From: Anaeramoeba flamelloides
Taxonomy: Eukaryota > Metamonada > Anaeramoebidae
Reading direction: 5' to 3'
Length of the DNA stretch: 64,000 bases
Assembly: GCA_027625915.1 (NCBI GenBank)
Contig: JANTQA010000047.1
Coordinates: 10,416,001-10,480,000, forward strand
A model generated the notes under the pieces. It saw only the letters and a program-made list of their open reading frames with translations. It did no database searches and was not told the origin of the DNA. The translations under genes were made by a program, and so were the position numbers. Shown here one piece after another: positions 24,763-36,164 of the stretch (its first letter is position 1; every line of letters begins with the position of its first letter).

Positions 24763-25619
24763 TTGGCAAGCTTTGAAAAAAAAGTAAAAAATAAAATTGA
24801 AATAATTGTGTTTTATAAAAAAATAAAGAAAGAATTGATAAAAATCAGTTGAAAATTAAACGACAGTCAAGACATATTTTGAATAAAGTCAAGATTATCA
24901 GAAGTTGTGAATTTTTAATGAGGTTTTCAGGAAGTAAATTTTGGTTTAATTATGATTTCTAAAAGTGATAATTATATTCGCTTTGATTGTTAGAAGAAGT
25001 GATCATAAAAATCTGGATGTGCAATAAAATATTATGTTAAAGACTCTTTGTATTTTATGATCTGTAGTGATTTATATTGAATAACTTAACCAATATAAAT
25101 GATTTTACAGAATAGTGCAGGAAGGAAAGTTAATATAGTTTACATTTTTTATTTATTTGTTTGGATTTTGTTGACAATTAAAAAAAAAAGATTTATCAAA
25201 AAATTGAAAGAATTTTTGAAATAAAACAAAATGTATTTTAAACTTGTTTTATTTGTGAAATTATTACCTGTTCTATAGGAATTATTTTCAAGTATATTGA
25301 TAAACTTGAAGTATACAATATGGTGATTGGAAATAATTTATTCGGACAATAAGCAGGAAATTTTAATTTTTAAACCTTTTCAACAATTTCTATCTTTTTA
25401 TCATATTCAACTTTTATTTTTTTTTCTTCTAATTTTTTTTGAGCTTTACTCTCTTGTATTTTTAAGTATATTCTTAAATATATAGATATTATGAATTGAA
25501 GCCAAAGGTGAAAAATCATTATATAAATAAAAGATATAAGAAGAAACTCATGTGTTCAATCTGTGACAGTTTTCTCGAATTTCACTATAAACTAAACTAT
25601 TTTACAAATATTTTGATTA

Positions 25620-26110
25620 ACTTATAAATATTAATGTAAGTTGTTTTGAGGTTTTGTCTCCATATTTTTATCAAAAAAAATTTTCAAATTTTTGGATCAG
25701 AATCTTTTTTTCTAATTTTATAAATTTTTGTTTTTTTCAAATTTTGCAAATTTTTCTTTTTCTTCTTCTTCTTTTTTTTTAATCCTTTTTTTTTTTCAAA
25801 AGATCATATGGAAAAAAAAATGATCTTCGAAAAGATAAATAACCACTAACAAAAAATCAACAATGTAATGTCTTTTCAAATGAATTTAATTATTTGTATA
25901 AAATCTTGTTGTTAACTTTTTTTCAATGAAAGTTCAGTAATAAAAATTGGTAATGCACATTTCAAAAATTGTGACTCACTTTTTTATAGTTTTTGATTTT
26001 ATTTTTTTTTAATTTTCTAAAATAGCAGGTATTTATATATATATATAATGATTTAAAAGTGAATTACTAATCAAATTTAATAATTGTTGTTCTTGAATAC
26101 CCAAATATTT
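25620..26110. repeat. Dispersed repeat F2, copy 4 (reversed)
   Basis: Inverted relative to the other F2 copies. It reads TTCAAAAGATCATATGG, TTTTTTTCAATGAAAGTTCA, GTAATGCACATTTCAAAAAT and TTGTGACTCAC. It extends on the left to TTTGGATCAGAATC, which matches the downstream part of the copy at 32757 (TGATTCTGATCCAAAAATTT). Confidence 0.65.
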
Positions 26111-27666
26111 TTTTTTTTTTTAATGATTTAATATTTCTGTACTTCAGGGAAAACATAAATACTGAAAATTAAAGTTAATCAAAACAACAAATTGGATTTC
26201 AGTTATACATCTTTCATATATTATTTTTTTAAAATTATCGCAATTTTATGTCATAATATAAGATGTCTATTAAACTCATTAAGATTTGAATATTGTCATT
26301 TTCAAAAATTCACCAACTTTTGAAAAAAAAAATTATTTTTGAATTTTTTTTTTGTTGAAATTAGTTACAATGAATGGACTTTGTATTGAGCATTAATAAC
26401 GAAAAAAATTTGAAGCAATTTGTAGGAAAAAACAGGAAATATATTAAAAATCAAAACAAAAAAAAAAAATAAAATGATAAAAAATATTACAAAAACAGAT
26501 AAATAATCAATTTTTAAATTCAATTTAAAGAATAAATTTTGAGAAAAAGATTTGATAATATTAAAAATTGAAAAAATATAATTCTTTTTATACTATTAAA
26601 AAAATAGATTTAAATAATTACCTAACCAAGTCAAATAAAAATTTCCAAAAATTTACAATTAATAATGAAAAAAATATTACTGGGAATTTTCTTTTTTACA
26701 AAATTCCCATTAATATCTAAAAAGTTGATAAACCTTTCCAATACCGTTATGTATAATAATGTTTATTATCCGAATGTATTTCAAAAATACAAAATTTTGA
26801 GATTTTTTTAGAAAAAAAATTAGGAGTAATTTTATAGAGTGAACTACAATTTTGAAATGGTGGTTACTATATAATGATCGTACTTTATTGGTACAAATCT
26901 ATTGGACAATTGGATATTAAAATTGAAGTTATTTTTTTTTGAATTATTGTAGTTATTTTAGTATATATTAAAAAATAAAATAATCATTTGAAATAATTAA
27001 TAAAAAATAATTGAAAAATGAAAAAAAAAAAATTTCTTTAAATTTTTTCTAAACTTTATTTCAGTCAATCTTTAAGGATCTTTTTTTTTTTTTTCAAATA
27101 TTAATAATTTTTTAAAATTGAACTTTAAAGAACAAATAAATATAATTATAAACATTAAATAATTGCTGATATAATTATAAAATAAAACTAATAAATTAAT
27201 ATCTTTTTTGAAAAATTGAAAAAACTACTATACTTTGGGATATTATTGAGAAAAAAAAAAAACAATTTTAATTTTGATCTTAAATTGGATATTAAGAAAA
27301 ATTACCAATATAAATCAATATGATTTTTCTGCAATTAAAATTAATAGTTTCAATAATCTTATAATAACATATTTTTACGAAATGGCTATTGATCTTGTAA
27401 TAAAAAAAAAATTTCAAAACAGTGATGTATAGAAAAACAATAAAAAAACCAAAAAAGCAAAAATAATTTCAATTTTGGAATTTCCGAAATAAAATTTTAT
27501 TTTAATACCAATTGAAACACTTTAAAAATGTAATTCACTCATCATAACTGGATCACTTTGACTTGAAAAGGGTTCACTGTTTCCAGATTCCAAATTTCAA
27601 CTTCCAAATTCCAAATTTTTTGTGTTACTCACTTTTTTAACTATTATAAGAGTGACAGGCGATGAT

Positions 27667-27900
27667 TCAAAAACATTTTGAAATAATGTGAAATTTTTTT
27701 GAAGAGATCCCAATCAAACTAGGCTTAACATAAGTAACTGGAGTGAAAACGTCGAACTTGTATTGAATACAGTTAAATAAATTTATTTGAAAATCTTTTT
27801 TGTGTATTCTAGCCAATCTACAATTAATCTCAATTTCTGTGACTGATTTAATATACTGTATACAGCTGATGTCAAAAATAGGTTTGGAAAATAAAAAAAT
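27667..27900 (-). other. Unidentified open stretch, possible exon or gene relic
   Basis: The minus strand is open for about 78 codons with less homopolymer than its surroundings, including KSVTEIEINCRLARIHKKDF and FDVFTPVTYVKPSLIGIS. It is cut off on its upstream side by a poly-A run and the MITE at 27941. I recognise no family. It could be a decayed gene end or chance. Confidence 0.25.
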
Positions 27901-27940
27901 AAAAAAAAAAAAAAAATAATCCAAAAAAATAATAATAATA

Positions 27941-28135
27941 CAGTGAGTTCCACTTTTAAGGCACAAACTTTCAACTGAATTTAAGGAAATAAAAAAATCT
28001 CAAATTAAGGAACAAAATTTGAAATTTTTTATTTACAAATTATTTTTCTAGAATCTGAATTTTTTCCTTAATTTGAGATTTTTTTTTGTACCTTGAATTC
28101 CATTGAAGTTTGTGCCTTAAAAGTGGAACTGACTG
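27941..28135. mobile_element. TA-site palindromic MITE, copy 2
   Basis: Ends CAGTGAGTTCCACTTTTAAG and AAAGTGGAACTGACTG; arms GGCACAAACTTTCAA and TTGAAGTTTGTGCC. The left neighbour is TA, but the right neighbour is TT, so the duplication has drifted. It is the same family as 13384-13581. Confidence 0.8.
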
Positions 28136-29377
28136 TTATGAAAAGTACAACAACATAAGGAAAATTTGAAAAACAAAATATTATTCTTAAAATAAAGTGA
28201 TTTGAGGTACCTTATCTTTAAAGTGGCTATTTAGTATATATACAATCCCAATTGATGAAAAATTTTGTCAAGGATAGTTTATCTGAACTCATTTTGTTTT
28301 AAAATTCAACTTTTTGAAAAAATTATTTTATTCTCAAGTTCTTATTAAAATGTTTTTTCTGTGAAACAAATACACGACAACCAGCATTTTATACACCCCT
28401 ATAAAACAATTATACAATATATATTTTTGTAAAAATCCATTTTCTAATTAATAAATGAAAAAAAATCTATATTTGTAATTGAAAAATTGTGTTTCTGACC
28501 ATAATTTGAAATAAATTGCAAGTATCTAAACAAATCAATTAAAAACTGTAAAAAATATCTCTTATTAATTTAACAATTCCTTATTAAACTATGAAAAATA
28601 CATTAGTTCTAATAGAAGATGTCAACTGTATTAATCAAATATAAAAGATTATGTATCTATAGTTACGTAAAAACCGGCAGCAATAATGAATCCAATAACA
28701 AAATCACTAATTTGTAATTTTTCTCTCTAATTTAATCATTTTATTTTACCATTTTTCTCTCTCTTAACCTAAATTTACCATTCAATAATTGTCTTTGATA
28801 CATATTTAATCTAATAAATACGTTTTTTTTTGAAAAAAATATTTTGAATTGAATCAATGATTAATATGATTTACTAAATAATCTAATGGATATCAAAAAT
28901 TGCTAATGTTAAAACAAGAAACAAATTATAGGTTTTTTTTCTCAATTAAGCCCATTTTTCACTTCTTTTCAAAAAAAAATATTAAACATCAAAATATTTT
29001 TAAATAGAGCAAAATTCAATTCTAAATCAGAAAGTTTGCAAATAAAATCTATTGATCATTCTAATTATCTGTTATAAGTAGTGTACAATTCACATTTATC
29101 AAATATAAATCTTAAAATAAAAAATAATCATTTTGGGCGACATCTTTTATTTAGTTTCTTTCAAAGTGTATCAAGACATTGAATTATCATCTTTTGTCTG
29201 GTTATCGGAAAAGGTCGAAAGGACAGGATATTAAAAAAAATTAAAAAAAAATTAAAAAGTATTGATTGGATCAAAATTTGAAGGATGAAGGTTGAATTAT
29301 CATAGTTTTTGAAATTTTGAATGTTTTTGGGTTCTAAAATTTAAAAGTGATCTTGATTTTTAATTCAAGGTATCCAT

Positions 29378-29557
29378 TTATTTAAATTTTTCCAAAAATT
29401 GAACGGCAACAACCCTTGCTCTTTGATTTACATGTAATTTCATTTTGTTGATTTCAGAATCAATACTTTTCATAAATTCAATCACAAAATCAATTAATTT
29501 ATGTTTGTACATTTCTTTTGTATGTGTGTTGGTGATTAACAAACTGATATCATATCC
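29378..29557 (-). CDS. ARPC4: Terminal exon of ARPC4 (Arp2/3 complex subunit 4), partial
   Basis: This exon encodes 59 residues and a TAA stop. It starts after an AG acceptor with [20 protein letters not shown] and ends [15 protein letters not shown]. It matches the C-terminal third of ARPC4 almost without gaps (human [20 protein letters not shown] and ARARIVAEEFLKNF). ARPC4 is a core subunit of the Arp2/3 actin-nucleating complex. The roughly 110 N-terminal residues expected upstream, at higher coordinates, are not visible in the 6.3 kb before the L26 gene. So either a very long intron places them farther away, or this is a gene fragment. The exon itself has no stop or frame break. Confidence 0.85.
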   Translation of the reverse strand, partial: GYDISLLITNTHTKEMYKHKLIDFVIEFMKSIDSEINKMKLHVNQRARVVAVQFLEKFK

Positions 29558-31100
29558 CTTATTATTTTAATTTTTTAAGAAGAAAAAGACAAAAGAAAAA
29601 AACAAGTCAAAAAGAAAAAGAAAAAGAAAAAGGGAAAAAAGTTATTAAGAGATTGGGTTGTTCAGATTATTTCGCAATTAAAAAAAAACGTAGAAACTCC
29701 AAGGGCACTTCAAGAAACGTTAAAATGGTATTTAAAGTTTTTTATTCAAGTTATAATTAGTCAAGTTTATTACGTGTAAGATATTTTTTCTTTATAAAAT
29801 GAAAAGAAAAAAATTTATTTCTAAACAAAGATAAGAAAAAGAGAAAGAAAATAATAAATGAAAGAAAATTTATCATAAAAAAGAGAGTATAAAGAAGGTC
29901 TTTCTTTCTTATCAAAAAGGGGTCTTATTTACCATGACAAAAAATTATTTTTGGGTTTAAAGGAATTGTGAAATTTAAAAAATAATAAAAAAAATAATTC
30001 TTATATTTCAATATTTTGTTTGATATTGCCAAACTTGTCGAACAAATAGTTTCTAGAAACTTTATTATTTCAGTTCTTCATACATACATATTAAAATTAT
30101 TGGATCTTTGTTTGATTAGGATTTATGAAAACTATTAACTATTTTCCAAAAATAATCAGATAAATAGTGATCTAATATTTGAATAAAATCTTATTGATTG
30201 GAAATTATTGGGTAAATATGTACAAAAGACTGTCATTTTCCAATTTATAAAAGAAAATTTTTATTTCAAGTTTCTAGATTATTTATGAATGATTAGTTAA
30301 AAAAGCTAAAAGATCTTTTTACAAAATTGATTATAAATGAAAATTAAAGAGATTTAATTAAGCACTTGCTTTTTGAATTTTGAGATACTATTTCGTATTT
30401 GAGTAATTTTATAATCACAGTCTAACATACTAACCCTAAAGAACAATTAATCTAACTAATAATGTTTTGATTTATCAAAAACTATTAAAAACATAAAAAA
30501 AAAAGAACTAGAATATCTTTTTTTTTCGTATATCAAATAATAAATAGTTTTTTTTCAAAAGAATTAAATTTCAAAGTAAAAATTTTTCAAAAAAAACTGG
30601 AAAATATTCTGAAAGGTAAAAGGAGATAATTTGCAATGGTCAACAAATCTAAAAGAAATTCACTATACGGGGATGGGATTTAAATAAACACACACATATA
30701 AAAAAAACTTTCAATCAGCCTAGGAAAATTTTTGCAGTAACATACAGATACTGTTAATTATAAAATAAAAGGATTAAAATTTTCATTTAACTTGGCAAAA
30801 CAATCAATTAACTAATAATATTATAAATCATCAAATTCTTTCATTTTGTAATGGAAAATAAGAATCTAACGGATTTATAAAATTAACGGATTTTTTTGAC
30901 TTAGATCTCGATAATTATTTAGGGAAATCTGAAGTAAAATTTGTTCCATTTATTTTTCAACAAATAGTATAAATAAATATACCTATGTGAACAAATCAAA
31001 AATTATCAAATTTACTCAGATTGTTACTATTCCAAAGCATTCATTTTATGTCAAGTATTACATGAATTGGTCATTTTTAATTAAACCAAAACAAAATCCA

Positions 31101-31440
31101 AAGATAATTGAAATTGGATTATCATCAAAATGAAAACAATAACCCGAGTATAAAAAAGGACCATATCAAAGATCCCAAATAGGCAATAAGAACTGAACTC
31201 ACACAAAAAATGATCCTAGACCCGAAAAAATATTTCTTCAAGAAAATAAGACATCTAAAGACTGATCGCCTTATCGAGAATTTGAAAAAGGACAAGAAAT
31301 AAAACATAAATTAAGAGAACATGGAAAAAGAAGAAAACAACAAATTTCCCCAAAAAAAACACACCTAATCCATAAAGAACAAAGTTAAATCATCAAAAAA
31401 GGATGAAAATAGTGAACTAAAAAAATACCTCAAAATCCTT
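31101..31440 (+). pseudogene. Possible decayed coding sequence, family unknown
   Basis: A patch less AT-rich than its surroundings. Read in one plus-strand frame it gives long hydrophilic pieces interrupted by about five stops, for example AIRTELTQKMILDPKKYFFK and IRHLKTDRLIENLKKDKK. The Lys/Asn-rich composition would suit the linker of a retroposon ORF, but no motif identifies it. Confidence 0.25.
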
Positions 31441-32756
31441 TAATACTAGATAAGGGGGGGGGGTGAATACAGACTCTAGAACACCTCTACAACTCTATTC
31501 AAACTGAAATCCTATACAAATGATTTAAATAGATAAATAACAAGATAGATCAAAATAACAAAATCCATAATATGTAATGTTTTAAAATAAAAATTGAATA
31601 TATTGACTATTTTATTTATTCCGAGAAAAAAATTAAAAAAACTCAATGATAAAAAAAAAAAACAAATTGAAAATACCAAAAATTTGAATAAAAGTATATG
31701 TACCTAAGAAGCCCAAAATTAATTATTGAGAAATATATACAACAAAAAAATCATGAAATTACTTAAGAATATTTCTTAACTAATATAACACAGCCTGTTA
31801 TTAAGTAATAAAAAACCTGAATCCAAATAAATTATAACCCCATGTTCAGTACATTCTAATAATTTTATATTATTATTTAATAATTCTTTTTTAAATTTAT
31901 AATTTATTTCTTAGCTTATCAAATGGGACATTTTTTTCTTCTCTAGATTCTTAATATTATTTTCTAAATATAAATTGAATTGAAAACGTATTTAATGGTT
32001 ACTACTTTTGTATTTGAATGGGTCCAGATACTCATTTAATAGAGACACAAATTTAGTTATTTAAAAATCCTATTTTTTACTAGATGTATTTTTTTCATTT
32101 CTTAATTCTTAAAAACTAACACAAAAACCAAAAATTTATAAGGTATTTCCAAAAAAGTGGGACATTTTAATTTGACATTTCATATAAAATTATCTTTGTT
32201 AGTGGTGTTATTCGTTAATCCAAAATAGCAAATGAAGTTTAATATTAATATAAATTGAACTGATGACTAAGGTATTTATTTCAAAATAATTAAGCTGAAA
32301 ATATTTCCAAATAATGAAAAAAAAAAAAAAATAGCACTTTTTTATGTGAAAACAATGTACGATAAATTTCAATAAAAAATTGGATGTTTGGAAATGGTAC
32401 ACAAAGACTTTTTTAATAATAAAATGCAGTTATATATTTTTCAATTCTATTTAAAAAATTATTGAGATTAAAAAAGTTATGAAAAACATTTTTATGATCA
32501 AAAGTAAAAAATGATAAACACCAATTTCAACCCCTAAAAAATATCAGACAAAATTGAGATCAAAAAATTTAATAAATTTTATTTATGTAATAAAATAATA
32601 AGAAATAAAATAAATTATTATCAAGAATCCATAACTGTTGTTGATTATTTTTTATATTTAAAAACACTTTTTTGAAGATTTATTTTTAAAAGAAATTACC
32701 AAATAAATTTGCAAAACTTTCTGAAAAATAGGTTATATTAATATATATATAAACTC

Positions 32757-33163
32757 TTTTTCAAAAATTGTGACTCACCTGAAATAATAAATTGAAAAAA
32801 AAAAATTATCCTTTAGTATTCAAGAACAATTAATAACTAAATATGATTTGTAATTCACTTTTAAGTCATTCTAAATCTATAAAAGCCTGATATATTGAAA
32901 ATTAAAAAAAATAAAACCAAAAACTAAAAAAAAGTGAGTAACAATTTTTGAAATGAGCATTACCCATTTTTTATTATTGAACTTTCACTGAAAAAAAGTT
33001 GAACAACAATATTTTTTATGAATAATTTAATCCATTTTCAAAGACATTACATTCTCAATTTTCTTAGTGATTATTTGTCTTTTCGAAGATCTCTTTTTTT
33101 TTTCCACATGATCTTTTGAAAAAAAAAAAAAAAAAAGAAAAAGAAAAAAAAAGAAAAATTTTT

Positions 33164-33203
<40 letters not shown>

Positions 33204-33380
33204 TCAAAAACAAAGAAAAAGAAAAACAAAAGAAAAACAAAAGAAAAAAAAAATTTGAAAAAGCAAAACTAAAATTTGAAAAATTAGAAAAAATGATTCT
33301 GATCCAAAAATTTGAAAATATTTTTTGTTAAGAATACTGGAATCAACCCTCAAAACAACTCCCATTAACATTATAAAGTG
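32757..33380. repeat. Dispersed repeat F2, copy 5 (longest)
   Basis: Begins AAAAATTGTGACTCACCTGA and runs through TTGAACTTTCACTGAAAAAA, CTTTTCGAAGATCTC, ACATGATCTTTTGAAAAAAA and a long A/G-rich part to TGATTCTGATCCAAAAATTT and CCCATTAACATTATAAAG. The reading frame through the A-rich part is low complexity and is not a gene. Confidence 0.65.
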
Positions 33381-33784
33381 AGTCAAAATTTATGAAAAAT
33401 AGTTTATATATATAAATATATAATTTTTAAACTTATGTGCTCAAAAATACTTTGTAACTAATTATTAATGTACCTCTTTAATAATTTTTTATATTTACTA
33501 CAAGTATCATTTTTAAGGAACAAACTACTTTGGAAATTTGAGGAAAAAAATTTTTTCTATTAAAGAGCAAAAATTTGTATTCGATGAAAAGTAGCCGTTG
33601 CATAATTAATCAAAAAAATTTTCTCAATTTAGGATATTTTTATACTTTAAATCTTGTTACTAGTTTATTTCTTAAAAATTATCAATATTGTAGTACAAAT
33701 ATGGTAGAAAGATAATTTTTACTTTTTTATTGTTGTAAACTGTTTAAAGCCAATTTTTATTAAATAAAACACTTTCAACTTTCA

Positions 33785-34225
33785 GATCTGATCATTTTGA
33801 CCTTTTTTTTTTTTTTTATTTTTTGCTTTTAGTTTTTTTTTACTTTTTTATTTTTTTTAAAAATTAAATTTGAAAAAAAAAATGTTTGAAACTCCAAATT
33901 AACATTAAGAAAAGTGAGAATTTGTATTTTCTTTTAAAATTCATAAAGATACAAGTAAAAAATCTTATTGTCAACAATTTTAATTTTCTAAAGAAATTAA
34001 GAAATTTTGCACGAGACAATACAATGAAAGGTGCTCAAAAATTTTTTTAAGATTGTTTTTTTTTGAATTTTATTTTGTTAAGGTGTTTGTTTTATGATTA
34101 TAAGATATAATATGGAGTTTATTATTTTTCTTATTTCTAAACAATCTATATTGAATTGTTTCTTAAAAAAAAAAAAAGGGGGGGGGATTTCTCATTTTAG
34201 GCTATTCTCCCTTGAGCGAAAAGGA
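33785..34225. repeat. Dispersed repeat R2, copy 2
   Basis: Direct copy of the family at 1161-1620. It shares GATCATTTT, TTTGTATTTTCTTTTAAAAT, AATCTTATTGTCAACAATTT, TTTGCACGAGA-type sequence and TCTTATTTCTAAACAATC. A G-run follows at 34180. Confidence 0.65.
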
Positions 34226-34279
34226 GTTTAGTTCAAAAAAAAAAAAAAAAAAAAAAACATAATAATATTATGTTATTCT

Positions 34280-35045
34280 TACTCTCTATATAAAATATAT
34301 AAACTATTTTTCAAACAAAAGGATTTTCCTCTCAAATCATCTATACTATTGAATTTGAATATTAAAAAGATAATTAATTATTGGTTACTTTCATTTTAAT
34401 TATTCATTTATTCATTTTTTGTTTATATTTATATATATATATATATATTGGGCAGTTGGAAAATGATATAAAAAAGATAAGAAGAAATCAAGTTGGAAAT
34501 AATCTTTCAGTATAAAAATCGAAACAGTTTAAGTTTTATTTCGAATGAGCGATATATAGATATATATATATATATATGAATTAAGAAAGACCACTATTGG
34601 ATTGATGCATGGAACAAAGGAAATATAAAATAAAATAAAAAAAAAACAATTCCAACAAAATACCCAGATGAATTGTGACCATATCTTGAATATGTGACCC
34701 TAAAGAATAAAATTTTAACTGTATTAAAGAGTTATCAATAAAAGGACAAGAACTTTTCCCTAATTTACATTGTTCAATGGTTTTTATTGATTTTATATAT
34801 TTTTTTCTTTCGAATATACAAACCAAAATCTCTCATTTCAAATAAAAGGGTACATCAATTTTTAAAATATTTAATTTTAATTTTTATTCTTTTATTATAA
34901 TGAGTTTTAAATCTTGAGTTGTTTTTTTTTTATATTTTAAAGCATTTCATATATTTTAGAATGATACTATAATAAAAATGATTCAATTATGAATAATTCT
35001 TGAAAATTACCATGTAGTTTTATTTGAAAAAGAGTTTCTATCGTA
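34280..35045. repeat. Dispersed repeat R1, copy 1 (about 740 bp)
   Basis: Aligns along its full length with 56100-56825 in the same orientation: GAAACAGTTTAAGTTT, TATTGGATTGATG(C/A)ATGGAAC, AAAGAGTTATCAATAA, TTACATTGTTCAATGG (TTACCTTGTTCAATCG), AGAA(T/C)GATACTA and AATTATGAA. Short frames exist on the minus strand of both copies but are not intact in both. The element type is unknown, and no terminal inverted repeats are obvious. Confidence 0.75.
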
Positions 35046-35899
35046 CTAAAAATCTATTAAAAAACAAAGAATCTTTTAATTACATTTCAAAGTAAAAAAA
35101 TTTTCTTATACTTGAATAAAAAACATCTAAAATTATCAGTATTAGCAAAAGGATGTTTCAAACTCAAACCACAAGAAGAAAAACCTCAAATTATTATTTT
35201 AATATTTGATAACAATTAAATTCTTTCCAAAATTTTTTTAAAAAAGTATAAATTGTATAAATTTGAGAATTGTCGGGTTTTATGAAAAACCTAATTTACA
35301 CAATAAATAAGTACAAACAAATTATTGAAATGAAAAAAAGAGTTAATTTCCACGAATCAAAAAAAATATCATTTGAGTTTTATTTCCAAAAAATCTCAAA
35401 ATGTAAACTCTAATTTAAATTTATTCATTTATATTTTTAATAGTACAGGTATTAATGTTATCTTTTAAAAATCATATGAAAAAAAAATTTTTTTAAAAAG
35501 ACACCATTCTTATACTAATTGAAATAATTCCAATTTCAAAAAAAATTATGTAAATTTTAATGACAATATTTTGATAAATTATTTATTAATAATCGAATGT
35601 TTTTATAAATATAAAAAAAAAAAAATCATATTAACCAAGTAAAATATTTGAGATCAAAATTTCTTTTTATTATTTTATGGGTATTTTTATAATATTTCTA
35701 TCAAATGATTATTTTAATATATGTATATTTGTTTCTAAGAAATAGAATAATAATTTTCTTTTTATTATTTTTATTTAATTTATTTTAATTATTTGAAATT
35801 TTAAAAAAAAAATATTAAATAAAAATTATCAAAAAAAAATTAAAAAAAAAATAATTAAATTAATGGCTTATTGATTTTTTTAGTATTATTTTTTTTTGT

Positions 35900-36118
35900 T
35901 TAATCTACTTCTGTCATTTTGGAATCAATTTTTTGTTCTTTTGTTGATTTTACTTTTTTTCCTCTTAATCTGTTTTTTCTGGCAAGGATTCTTTCTCTGC
36001 TTTTGGTCAATTTAAGTTTGGTAATTAAGCACTATGATTATTATAGATAGAAAAAAACATGGTAAATTAAAAGAATTTGATTAAGGATACCGATAAATAT
36101 AAATAATAATAAAACAGG

Positions 36119-36164
<46 letters not shown>

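Larger units (their letters stand above)
24763..29377. other. Intergenic between eIF4E2 and the ARPC4 exon
   Basis: Holds a reversed F2 repeat (25620-26110) and a TA-type MITE (27941-28135). Next to that MITE, 27667-27900 is an open minus-strand stretch that looks coding but matches nothing I know. The rest is extremely AT-rich and featureless by eye. Confidence 0.55.
29558..35899. other. Intergenic between the ARPC4 exon and L26
   Basis: Contains a possible decayed coding relic (31101-31440), repeats F2 (32757-33380), R2 (33785-34225) and R1 (34280-35045), and AT microsatellites near 34428 and 34553. I looked here for the missing upstream ARPC4 exons (for example an equivalent of the VERHNKPEVE motif) and found none. 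Confidence 0.55.

Noticed and set aside
33116-33331. Lysine-rich open frame
   Set aside because: It is the poly-A/G part of repeat F2, which recurs elsewhere without the frame.
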